Source of the DNA: Anarhynchus alexandrinus
Lineage: Eukaryota > Chordata > Aves > Charadriiformes > Charadriidae
Assembly: GCA_008711295.1 (NCBI GenBank)
Contig: VUYV01000003.1
Span: forward strand, 4,533,326 to 4,597,325
Direction: 5' to 3'
DNA length: 64,000 nucleotides
Positions 13,001 to 23,650 of this stretch are shown in pieces (the first letter of the stretch is position 1; each line of letters starts with the position of its first letter). Under the pieces are notes generated by a model. The model did no database searches, had not been told where the DNA came from, and worked only from the letters and a program-made list of their open reading frames with translations. Made by a program: the position numbers and the translations under genes.

Positions 13001-13291
13001 ATGATGTTTGAAAAGTCATGGCAGTCAGGGGAAGTTCCCGGAGACTGGAAAAAGGGAAATGTTGCACCCGTTTTTAAAAAGGCTAGATATGAGGACCCTG
13101 GGAACTACAGACCTGTCAGCCTCACCTCTGTGCCTGGGAAGATTATGGAACAGATCCTCCAAGAAGCTATACTAAGGCACATGGAGGACAGGGAGGGGAT
13201 TCGAGACAGCCAGCATGGCTTCACCAAGGGCAAATCCTGCTTGACCACCCTAGTGGCCATCTATGATGGAGTGACTACATCAGCTGACTAG
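13001..13291 (+). pseudogene. CR1 reverse transcriptase, fingers region
   Basis: A 96-codon frame reads [38 protein letters not shown] and [12 protein letters not shown], the conserved reverse transcriptase blocks before motif A. It ends at TAG 13289-13291, where related CR1 copies normally carry Lys or a similar codon after the Asp. The same stop occurs in the inverted partner at 23485-23487. Confidence 0.9.
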
Positions 13292-14339
13292 GGAAGAGCC
13301 ACACATGTTGTCTATCTGGATTTCTGTAAGGCCTTTGCCACGGTCCCCCACAACACCCTTCTCTCTAAATTGGAGAGATATGGATTTGATTGGTGGACTG
13401 TTTGGTGGATGAGGAATTGGTTGAATGGTCTCATCCAGAGAGTAGTGGTCAACAGCTCAATGTCCGGATGAAGGTCGGTGACAAGTGGTGCTCCTCAGGG
13501 CTCTGTATTGGGACCAGTACTATTTAATATCTTCATCAATGACATCGACAGTGGGATTGAGCGCACCCTCAGCAAGTCTGCAGATGACACCAAGTTGAGT
13601 GGTGCTGCTGACACGCCTGAGGGACAGGATGCTATCCTGCTATCCCGGGCAAGCTCAAGAACTGGGTCCGTGTGAACCTCATGAGGTTCAACAGGGCCAA
13701 GTGCAAGGTCCTGCACCTGGGCTGGGGCAATCCCTGTTACCAATACAGGCTGAGGGTTGGAGGGATTGAGAGTAGCTCTGTCAAGAAGGACTGGGTACTG
13801 GTACTGGTGAATGAAAGCTGGGCATGAGCCGACTATGTGTGCTGGCAGCCCAGAAAGCCAACCGTATCCTGGGCTGAACCAAAGGAAGCGTGGCCAGCAG
13901 GTCAAGGGAGGTGATTCTGCCTCTCTACTCTGCTCGGGTGACATCCCACCTGGAGTAACGCATCCAGCTCTGGAGTCCGCAGCACAGGAAAGACATGGAC
14001 CTGTTGGAGCAGGGCCAGAGGAGGGCCACAAAAATGGTCATAGGGCTGGAATACCTCTCCTATGAGAACAAGGGTTGGCGTTGTTTGGCAGGCTGAGCTA
14101 GTTGCCGTTGTTCAGCCTGGAGAAGAGAAGGCTCCGGGGAGAACTTATTGTGGCCTTTCAGTACTTAAAGGAGGCTTATAAAAAAACATGGGGACAAACT
14201 TTTTAGCGGGGACTGTAGCTATAGGATGAGGGGTAATGGTTTTAAACTAAAAGAGCATAGATTTAGGCTAGATATAAGGAAGAAAGTTTTTGCAATGAGG
14301 GTGATGAAATACAGCAATGGAGAGGTGGTAGATGGCCCA
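13190..14339 (+). repeat. Perfect inverted repeat, left arm (1,150 bases)
   Basis: Left arm of the inverted pair. Base x here pairs with base 36776 minus x in the right arm. I compared all 1,150 positions by eye and found no mismatch. The first differences outside are at 13189 (C against G) and 14340 (T against A). The arms are 8,097 bases apart. Confidence 0.9.
13292..13680 (+). pseudogene. CR1 reverse transcriptase, palm region with motif A and C changes
   Basis: After the TAG the frame continues [13 protein letters not shown]: the usual AFD of motif A reads AFA. A TGA stop lies at 13469-13471. Then come [22 protein letters not shown] (motif B) and SADDTKL (motif C, with Ser in place of the usual Phe). 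The DD pair is kept. All these changes are shared with the inverted copy at 22437-23586. Confidence 0.88.
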
Positions 14340-15137
14340 TCCCTGGAAACATTCAAGGTCGAGATGGACAGGGCTCCGAGCAATCTGATCTAGTTGAAGA
14401 TGTCCCTGCTCCTTGCAGAGGACTAGATGACTTTCAAATGTCCCTTCCAACCCAAACTCTTCTATGATTCTATGAAAATACTAGCTGAGAGAAAAAACAT
14501 TATGTGCTGGGATATTCATGATACTGTACTTTTGAAAACTATGTAGTTGCAAATATTACTGCCTGCACTGTAAGAATCAGATGGCTGGGCACAAAAAGTT
14601 CCTGTGAGAAAAAATGCTGGATACTTCCAAGAATATGTAAAAAATGAAGAAAACCTCAGTGCTCAATTACAATTCTCTTATGCTCTTCTGTTTCCCTTTT
14701 CCTAGTTTTAGAAAAGCTGTGCTCCTTAATATTGACTTACACTAACACTCTGCGCCTTTCTTCTGTTTCCTATATCTATGGTCTTCAGTTCAGTTATGCT
14801 ACCTGGATTTAGCGGTATTGTTTTACACACAGTGGAGACCCACACTGAATTAACTTTTCGTGGGTCACTTTTCTTTAGGCAAAAGTGTAGGTCCTCTCTC
14901 TGCTTCTAAACTTTTATTCCGTGAAGCCTGCCTTTCATTTTAACTTGCCTACATACATATGTCAAATTAATGGTGGGAAGACATGAACATATTAAGTTTC
15001 CTTATGATGTAAAGACTGGAGTAATCATACTGTCCTTCATTGCCCATATTGTTTGTGACTTCTGATTTATTTTTATTGCCCTAAGAGTCATTGTCCTTTC
15101 TCAATAATTCTCAAGCAAATGATATTTGTTAAGGCAA

Positions 15138-15190
15138 TAAGGTTGGAAATAGAGGTTGGACTTGATGATTTGCAGTATTTTAGGATGAAA
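15138..15190 (+). mobile_element. Possible CR1 3'-end scrap
   Basis: GAGGTTGGACTTGATGATTT is the phrase that precedes the tail in many CR1 elements; the sequence after it (GGATGAAACTATGG) could be a worn tail. Too short to be sure. Confidence 0.4.
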
Positions 15191-16965
15191 CTATGGTGGC
15201 AAAAAAACCAAACAAACAAACCCAAAAAACCTAATTTGTAGAAGAATTTGGAAGATTGCTATTCTGAGTATTTTGTAAAGTGGGTGAATGATACAGTAGA
15301 GAGGATCATGCAGGATACTTTGGTCTCTTCCTCATCCAAAAACAGCTGAGTAAAGAAGCAACTTCTCTTTCCTCCCATTTAGTTAAGAAACTGATTTATG
15401 TTAAGAATACTCTTTTCTGGGTTTTCTTCCTAAAAAGTTTTAATGGTATTTTGTAATTATATATAATTTAGAAGTACATATGCTACAATATAGTGATTAG
15501 TAGAATAAATTACACTTGATATGCAGAGACATGAAATAGTAATAAAGATCTCTTCCATCTATATTAAGAACCCCATCTCCCAATGAGAATTTTTGCATAA
15601 CCCCTTTTGACGTATGCCATTTGATGGAAAATATGCCTAAATTAAAATTTCTGAGTCTCCATGTTTATGATTGCTAATTCCACTACAAATGGGATCTTTA
15701 AGCTGTAGAAATATTTAAGATATATTATTTTGGAGTGAATATAATAATTAACAACTATCGCTATGTAGGCAGTCATGGTTATAAATTATCTAGCTTAGTA
15801 CTAAATGATTAAAATGATATTGATATTTTAAATTTTGACAAATGACAAATACAATTGTTTAAGAGGTGAAGTAAAGAGGGATAAAAAATGAGGGTTCTAT
15901 ATAAATTTTATGTTTTAAAGAGTAGGGATTTAAAGAATTGTCAGGAAACTATCCATTTTGAGAAAAGATAGATAGGCTAATGCAGTGTTCCAGGCCATGT
16001 CACTAAAACTCAGGAAAACTTTTAATGAAGTGGAGGTTACTTGTGAAATGCTAAATTAATGTGACAAATAGAATACATGAGCTTCAGGAGAAGCCAAATG
16101 GGTATAGCCAAATAGCAGATAAATATACCCATAAGGGACAGAACCAGGAAAGATACCGGACTTTTGTAAATTAATATTAAGTTTTTTACTTGTAAAATTT
16201 CACAGAACTCTCCACTCCTCTAGTACTTTAAAAATAACTGTGACTTGTAAGAACCACAATACAGGAATATGGTCACATTTTCACACAGTGATGCTATGGG
16301 GATGCCAGCTCCACAGAGGATGCCTCAGAGGACTTAGAAATACCTTTAGCAATCAGCAGGATCTCTTAGGTCATTCAAAAAGGATAATGAGTCTGCTATA
16401 TAAATAATACAGTTGGAAGATAAGGAAACTGATTGCTTAATTATCTCTTTAGTTAGGTCAGGTTATGTGGCAGACCATTCTCTATGTGTCAGGTGTGGCA
16501 TGTTGTCTGGTAAAAGCTGTGTAAAATAAATGTAATAGCTAGAGGACTACTGAGTGGTGTGACACTGAAAAGAGCTGCACGGGATAAATCAAGGCTTATA
16601 ATTTAAGAATAATGGTAGAGATTTCAGATGTACTGATGTATTTGCTAGGAAGGGGTAATGACAGAAAGAAAACAAAGTCATTGAAGGAGCAAGGAATACT
16701 ATTTCAAGTGCCATGTAAGACTGTGTACCATAAAACAGAATTAGGAAGTTTTCTAGGAATAGCGTGGAATTCTTTTTACTGCCAAAAGAAGAAAGTAGGA
16801 GCTAATAGTGCACAAGGCAAGAACTAAAGTTCCATGGAACTGGTTTAATTCTGGAAAAAAAGAGAATGCAAAAGCTCTCTGTGGTTCTATAGGCAAAACA
16901 AAAAGAATAGAGGGTTTTGGTACAAATGATAAAGCAGTAATTTATGTCACACCAAGGAGATTTGA

Positions 16966-17023
16966 AAAAAAAACCAAACAAACAAACACAAAAACACAAC
17001 AGAAAAAACCCAAACACCAACAT
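16966..17023 (+). repeat. A-rich (CAAA)n low-complexity tract
   Basis: Nearly pure A and C on the plus strand, built of AAAC and ACAA words. Similar tracts occur at 15200-15232, 18718-18763, 39680-39832 and 63266-63300. Confidence 0.85.
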
Positions 17024-17204
17024 CATAACCAAGGCAGTATATTTTATTGGAAATTAAGAAAAGTGAGATTAGGTAAAGAGTGCTTCTGATGTCTTACAGA
17101 TGCCAGAAAATGTCATAGAAGATTTATGGAAATATTGACTGGGCTTATCAGCTGATTACCAGAGTTCACATAAATTAGAAATAAGTTTTCATCAGGGATG
17201 TAGT

Positions 17205-17590
17205 ACACAAAACACAAAAAGGAAGCATACAGAGGGTGGAAGCAAGGACAGGTAACCTGGGAGGAATGAAGAAATGTTGTCCAAGCATCTGGGAATGAAG
17301 TTAGGAAAGCTAAAGTCCCGGTGGAATTGAATCTGGCCAGGGATGTAAAAGATAACAAGAAGGGCTTCTATAAGTGCATAGGAGACAAAAGAAAGCCTAG
17401 GGGAAATGTGGGCCCATTGCTCAATGAGACAGAGGACCTGACTACACAGCACATGGGAAAGGTTGAAGCAAGGAATATATATACTTGGTGGAAGAGGATC
17501 AAGCTAGGGAATATTTGAGCAAACTGGACCTCCATAAATCCATGGGCCCTCATGGGGTGCACCATAGATAACCTTCTGTGATGAAGCAAC
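17205..17590 (+). mobile_element. CR1 LINE fragment, ORF2 linker segment
   Basis: Plus-strand CR1 ORF2 linker: KEAYRGWKQGQVTWEE-like start, VELNLARDVKDNKKGFYKCIGDKRKPRGNVGPLL, then a deletion into LDLHKSMGPHGVH just before the reverse transcriptase. It lacks a 3' tail, so it is an internal fragment left by deletion. It is related to, but clearly different from, the fragment at 1-327. Confidence 0.82.
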
Positions 17591-20553
17591 TGGCTTTAAT
17601 ATCTTGACTATCCCTGCAGAATTACAAGATACCAATACATCTCTCCTGGACTATGCATCTATTACATGAATAGTCCCACTGATCTCACTGTGATGTAAAT
17701 GAAGCCAGGACTGATCCAAGACATCTTTGTCCCTCATTGTTTGAAATCTTATAATATTAGATGTACCATCAGTTCAGATTCATCAGTAGTTTCCTAAGAC
17801 AGACGAAAAACATGTCTACTCTCTCTTTCCCTCTCTTCCCTTCCTCGGGAATAAATTTAACAATAACACTATATTATCATGGATATCACTGTTTTGGATA
17901 CTATTAAAATGTCACCTTAATGTTTTTATTCCTTAATTCTGATATATACCCTCTACCTTGGCTGACATTTTCCAATTCCTGGGTTGACAGACATTGTCAT
18001 TTGGTTCTTTGTGGTATATTTGTTGTTATCCCTAAGTATACCTCTTCCAAAGATACATATACTTTAGAATATTCATGAGGACAAAATGCACACATAATAA
18101 AGGCAGAAAATCTTCACACCTCTTACCAATTTACATGTTACAGTGATTTCAGATGGAAATAAAAACAATCCTGTTTAACTTGTTTTTAAATGGCCTCCAT
18201 CAGTAGGCGAAATGAAGCAAGCATCAATATTCTTAATGGTGTTCTGCATTTGTTTTAAAAAAAAATCAATGCTTTTTATGTATAGTACAAATTGTACATC
18301 AGGATATATAAAAACTAATGCTGTTTTAATGGTTATTTTGTTAATAACTAGGCTAATTTAGGAAAACATATATAAGGTATAATAAAAAAAAAGTCTTGTT
18401 AACAAAAAAAAATACCTAAAATTGCTTCTTAATTACCTCTTTGTTATCATTAATGCAGAGAGCATGAGTATTAGTGGTGACTTTTCCTTTAAAAAAACAA
18501 AACTAAACAGATACAACCCTGAGCTTTCAAATACTTAAAAGGTGTTCTAAATTAAGTAAATGAAAGATATGTGTTTTTCTGGCATATTAGGCTTCCTAGG
18601 GTATTCCTTCGTGGAATAGAGAGATTGTTCTGGCAAGTATTTAATCCTTTATACAATATTTAGTACAGAATTTTATTTTAGTCCAGAATCAGCCAAACAA
18701 CAAAAAATATGTATGTTAAAAAAAAAAACAAAAACCAACCCAACAACAAAAACCCAACAAGTCTGAGGAAAATCTTATCAGACATAGTTCCATTCTGAGA
18801 CCATAAGTTATTGTGTACAGAGACTACGCATGGAAGTAGGAATATAGGCTTGTGCCACATCAAGCTGAGTAGGAGCAGGACCAAAGAATGTTTCTTCATT
18901 TAGTCCACTTTTTTAATGAATGGGAAGCTGAACAGCAGACATAGGTCAGGACTTTTTTTTTCCCTTTAACACAAGAATTCCCTTCCACTTATTCACAGCC
19001 AGTCATCTACAGGAAGCATAAGGCCAAGCTGCCAGAAAGTAAGGGCACTTCAGTTTCACTGACAGCTCTCTACTTTCTATCTTCACCTGATTTATGGACT
19101 GTATTTACTACATTAAAATTGTAAGAGAGCATGCATATTGGCTCATGGAAGAACCCTTTGGTGTATGAAATTCAATTAGTCTCTAGTTCATGTTGGCTTA
19201 ATGCTTGTGTGTCTTCTGGAGTGGAAGTTGCAACAGTCTAATGAAGCCGAAACTTTTGTGTTCTAGCTCTCTGAACATCAGCTAAAGACCTTGGCTTGAG
19301 GAAGGTGTTTCGATATTGGCACGTTGACTTGTTACATCTATACAAGACTCTCTGCTTCTCATATGATGTGTTGTAAAAAAAGAAAGTGCCTTTGTCAGCT
19401 GAAATCCTAGAAGATTTTTTCAGTGGCAAGACCATCTACTTTCTCCAGGTTGTGAATCCTCCCTTTAGAATAAGCTACAATAATGGGGAAAAGATGCAAG
19501 TCTAGTGATGAAAAAATACCTTTGCAGTATGATTAATTTGTGGAAATTTAGAATCTTGCAGATTATATCACTTGGTAGTGAAGATTGTAGGGACCTGGGA
19601 AAATCATATTTCTAATCCTGATAGACTTTGCTTCACCAGGGATGTGTAAAGGAATCCTAAAAATATTATTAATTTTAATTTATATCTTACCATTTGAAAA
19701 CATTGGTAAAAACAACAAGGAACTACTGTAATTTTTCTCAATAGAAAAGGTAACAATTATTTTTATCTTTCCTTTGGATAGTGAATCAAGTTAAAGTAAA
19801 CTAATATAATCTGAAAATACATCTGAAAATACACTGCAGACTGGAGTTTTTAATCTCTGTTATTGCTTCTTCTCAGTAAGCAAAAGAATTTCAGAGCACT
19901 TCTCATCTTGCTTTACTTGTTATGCTTCCATTTTAGCTTGCTCTCCCTTTATCTTTCCTCGTCTCACAAAATTCTCTTTTTGAAATGTGCCTTTTTCCTT
20001 TCCACCTGTCTCCCCTTTTAAATAGCACATAATAGCACAGGACTGGCAAACAGACAATATAACTGAGTGAGAAAATTAAATGTGTGGCATATCTCATTAA
20101 AACTTAGTGCAAACTCTTGCATCACTGAGGAGAGTTGCTTTAAATGTTACCTTAAGGAAAAATTGAAATAAGTGAATTGCTTTGGTAAGTAAAATCTGGC
20201 TTAAAGCAATGACAGTTAAATCTGGCAAGTAATAAAATACTGCACAGGACACGAGCTGGTCTGAAAAATCTTTTAGAATAAGTACACCTAATGTTAAATA
20301 ACTGCATCATTTAATAGTTCAGTTCATGATGCTTAAAATAAATATCTCCATTGTGGGAATTCTATATCAATTATTCTCTGCTGATTTCAGGTCAAATCTG
20401 CCCACTGTTGTGATTATGTTTAGACAGACTATCATTATTATTCTACAAAGTATTCAGTGGAGGTGTTAATATTATACGTGCTCTAGAAAACTTGGAGTGA
20501 AATTGTGAATGCCTCCACAGGTGTATTTTGGCATCACATGGCTAATATGATTA
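17591..20553. other. Intron, nothing recognised
   Basis: AT-rich sequence with A-rich low-complexity at 18718-18763. No element ends or exons seen. Confidence 0.55.
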
Positions 20554-20558
20554 CTTAG

Positions 20559-21270
20559 TGTCATGGTTTAGGCCAAATTGGCTACTAGGGACGTGGGGGA
20601 CCCCAGATGGAACTGACAGATGCTCCCCTCTACCCCTCTTCAAAGAGAGAAGGCTAAGGAATGAAAAAGAGACTTATGAGTTCAGAAGGAACTAAACTAC
20701 TTTAATGAAAAATTAATAATAAAATAAAAAGAAATAATGAAATATATACAAAACCATATCAAGCTCCCAGGTTGATAATCAAGACATCGGCTGGCACTAG
20801 GGCAGCCCAGTGATGGACGGGAACTGGATTCTGCATTCAGGATTGGGATCAAAGGCAGACAAACAGAGTCCTCCTCAGATGTTGGCCATTGAAGAAAGAG
20901 AGCTGACCCTTTGATCCCTCAGCTTTTATACTGAGCATGAGGCAGATGGGATGGAATATCCTGTTGGTCAGTTTTGGGTCACCTGTCCTGTCCGCTCCTC
21001 CCTGCAGGTGGGACTCCACTACACTTTTTGATTTCCAACCCTCCAGCAGGGCAAGTAACAAAGTTGGTTGGCCCTGGGTGTTATAGCAATAAGTATAAGC
21101 AAGAGCGTCTCTGCATCCCATGCCTGGGCATCAGCTATAAACATAGGTCTTATCACTCTGAGAGCGAACATTGTCTGCACAATATGCTGTTAATTCCAGT
21201 AGTTAGAAGAGGCCCAGCTAAGAAGCAAAGTTACTGAACAAAATTGGTTGTTTTACCTCAAACAAGAACA
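20559..21270 (-). mobile_element. Solo LTR with target duplication, same direction as CDH10
   Basis: This 712-base unit begins TGTCATGG and ends CAAGAACA on the plus strand, between perfect 5-base duplications CTTAG (20554-20558 and 21271-21275). On the minus strand it has a TATAAAA box (20924-20930) and an ATTAAA polyadenylation signal (20701-20706) about 220 bases downstream. This places promoter, R region and 3' end in the right order and sets the orientation as minus. The LTR is complete and looks little decayed. It lies inside the CDH10 intron in the sense direction. The 5-base duplication suggests an ERVL-type or class I element. No retroviral genes are present. Confidence 0.88.
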
Positions 21271-21275
21271 CTTAG

Positions 21276-22286
21276 AAAAGAGCTAATAGGTTACAATTTG
21301 CCCTGAAATTTGTCCTCAGAATTAGGAGAAATGGGAGAAATTCAGCAGTTATTTGAATAAAATCTAAAAGATAGTGTAAATCAGGAATGTATTGAGGGTT
21401 AATTGTTACTGTGATACTTGGATTAAATTGAAATGTTGACAAATATATTGCAGAAGAAAGTAGAAAAAAAATTTCTAAATTGTAAAAATAAAAATTCCTA
21501 TTATAAAGTATGAGAATAAAAATGCATTTAGTGAGATAATATTGGAATAATCTGTCATTTGGTAAAGACTACAAAAAACTGTAAACTATTGGAAAGTCTC
21601 TTATACATTATAGCATATTATATTAAGATAAAAAAAACTACTTAAACTGTATTAATACCTATAGTAAGAATTCAAACTAAAGACTGGTTTGTTAATACAG
21701 TTGTATTCTGGTCTCTAGTTATCTGAATACCAATCATTGAAAATTCATAAAGGGACTTATGAATCTGAAATTCAAATAGAAATAGGTGTGACAAATCTTA
21801 AAGTTCTTATCTGGCATTGTTATAAATAATTTCAAATTCCAGAAGTAGTTTGCATGATAAAATGGGACTAACTAACTCAATCTGTTCTCTGTATTTCACA
21901 GTAGCATATTCTGGCTCTTTGGTCAAAATAGGATTAACACTTTGTATGCTCCTAGAAAAAAATCCACAACCTTTATATTCAGTTAGGAGACTTCAGACTT
22001 GGGTGGATTCAGAGAGGTGGAGGTAAGAAAACCCACACTCCTGTAATTGGCAGGTTTGATTCAGATCATTGGAAGTTAATTAACACAGAACTCCCTCTTT
22101 GCAATTTTCAAGTAATTTTTAAAGCAGCATTGTTATATTAATAATCTAAAGCCTTCTGAAAGATATTTTACAAAGATGTTTAACAGATCTAAAAAGATAT
22201 TGAGCTGAATTTGATTATGCATCTTTTCATTGACTTACTTTATTTATGGTTGCATTTACCTTGAAGAACAAGGTAATATTGTAATA
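21276..22286. other. Intron, nothing recognised
   Basis: About 1 kb of AT-rich sequence between the LTR and the minus-strand CR1. No element or exon seen. Confidence 0.55.
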
Positions 22287-23650
22287 TCATAGAATCACAG
22301 AATCATAGAATCAGAATAGTTTGGGCTGGAAGGGACATTTGAAAGTCATCTAGTCCTCTGCAAGGAGCAGGGACATCTTCAACTAGATCAGATTGCTCGG
22401 AGCCCTGTCCATCTCGACCTTGAATGTTTCCAGGGTTGGGCCATCTACCACCTCTCCATTGCTGTATTTCATCACCCTCATTGCAAAAACTTTCTTCCTT
22501 ATATCTAGCCTAAATCTATGCTCTTTTAGTTTAAAACCATTACCCCTCATCCTATAGCTACAGTCCCCGCTAAAAAGTTTGTCCCCATGTTTTTTTATAA
22601 GCCTCCTTTAAGTACTGAAAGGCCACAATAAGTTCTCCCCGGAGCCTTCTCTTCTCCAGGCTGAACAACGGCAACTAGCTCAGCCTGCCAAACAACGCCA
22701 ACCCTTGTTCTCATAGGAGAGGTATTCCAGCCCTATGACCATTTTTGTGGCCCTCCTCTGGCCCTGCTCCAACAGGTCCATGTCTTTCCTGTGCTGCGGA
22801 CTCCAGAGCTGGATGCGTTACTCCAGGTGGGATGTCACCCGAGCAGAGTAGAGAGGCAGAATCACCTCCCTTGACCTGCTGGCCACGCTTCCTTTGGTTC
22901 AGCCCAGGATACGGTTGGCTTTCTGGGCTGCCAGCACACATAGTCGGCTCATGCCCAGCTTTCATTCACCAGTACCAGTACCCAGTCCTTCTTGACAGAG
23001 CTACTCTCAATCCCTCCAACCCTCAGCCTGTATTGGTAACAGGGATTGCCCCAGCCCAGGTGCAGGACCTTGCACTTGGCCCTGTTGAACCTCATGAGGT
23101 TCACACGGACCCAGTTCTTGAGCTTGCCCGGGATAGCAGGATAGCATCCTGTCCCTCAGGCGTGTCAGCAGCACCACTCAACTTGGTGTCATCTGCAGAC
23201 TTGCTGAGGGTGCGCTCAATCCCACTGTCGATGTCATTGATGAAGATATTAAATAGTACTGGTCCCAATACAGAGCCCTGAGGAGCACCACTTGTCACCG
23301 ACCTTCATCCGGACATTGAGCTGTTGACCACTACTCTCTGGATGAGACCATTCAACCAATTCCTCATCCACCAAACAGTCCACCAATCAAATCCATATCT
23401 CTCCAATTTAGAGAGAAGGGTGTTGTGGGGGACCGTGGCAAAGGCCTTACAGAAATCCAGATAGACAACATGTGTGGCTCTTCCCTAGTCAGCTGATGTA
23501 GTCACTCCATCATAGATGGCCACTAGGGTGGTCAAGCAGGATTTGCCCTTGGTGAAGCCATGCTGGCTGTCTCGAATCCCCTCCCTCTCCTCCATGTGCC
23601 TTAGCATAGCTTCTTGGAGGATCTGTTCCATGATTTTTCCACCTAGGTGC
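22287..23650 (-). mobile_element. CR1 LINE, 5'-truncated, partner of the 11-14 kb copy
   Basis: Minus-strand CR1 running from reverse transcriptase ([14 protein letters not shown]) to a 3' tail of several ATTCTATG/ATTCTGTG-like units at 22287-22315. From 22437 to 23586 it is the exact reverse complement of 13190-14339, including the internal stops TAG (23485-23487) and TGA (23305-23307). Outside that tract the two copies differ: GKI is spelled GGA AAA ATC here and GGG AAG ATT there, and three substitutions and a longer tail distinguish the 3' ends. Similarity to CR1 fades above about 23650. Confidence 0.92.
22437..23586 (-). repeat. Perfect inverted repeat, right arm (1,150 bases)
   Basis: Right arm of the inverted pair, reverse complement of 13190-14339. 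Both arms are CR1 reverse transcriptase and 3' region. The loop between them contains a CR1 fragment (17.2 kb) and the sense-oriented LTR (20.6-21.3 kb). Confidence 0.9.

Larger units (their letters stand above)
11095..14474 (+). mobile_element. CR1 LINE, 5'-truncated ORF2, interrupted by an LTR
   Basis: This plus-strand CR1 starts within the endonuclease and runs to the CR1 3' end, finishing with TCTATGATTCTATG at 14461-14474. Domains appear in the right order: endonuclease (11116-11523), linker (12373-12900), reverse transcriptase (about 12900-13680) and the C-terminal cysteine-rich region (13680-14100). An LTR at 11640-12372 splits it. Without the LTR and its duplicated 5 bases the CR1 part is about 2.64 kb. 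Several stops and frameshifts make it inactive. The 5' limit near 11095 is approximate. The part at 13190-14339 is repeated exactly, in inverse orientation, at 22437-23586. Confidence 0.93.
14475..17204. other. Intron, mostly unassigned
   Basis: Apart from a possible CR1 scrap near 15138-15190 and A-rich runs at 15200-15232 and 16966-17023, I see nothing. Confidence 0.55.

Noticed and set aside
13495..14031. 178-codon open frame on the minus strand, repeated identically at 22745-23281 on the plus strand
   Set aside because: It is antisense to CR1 reverse transcriptase and C-terminal sequence. It has no domain of its own, and the two copies are identical only because they lie in the inverted repeat.
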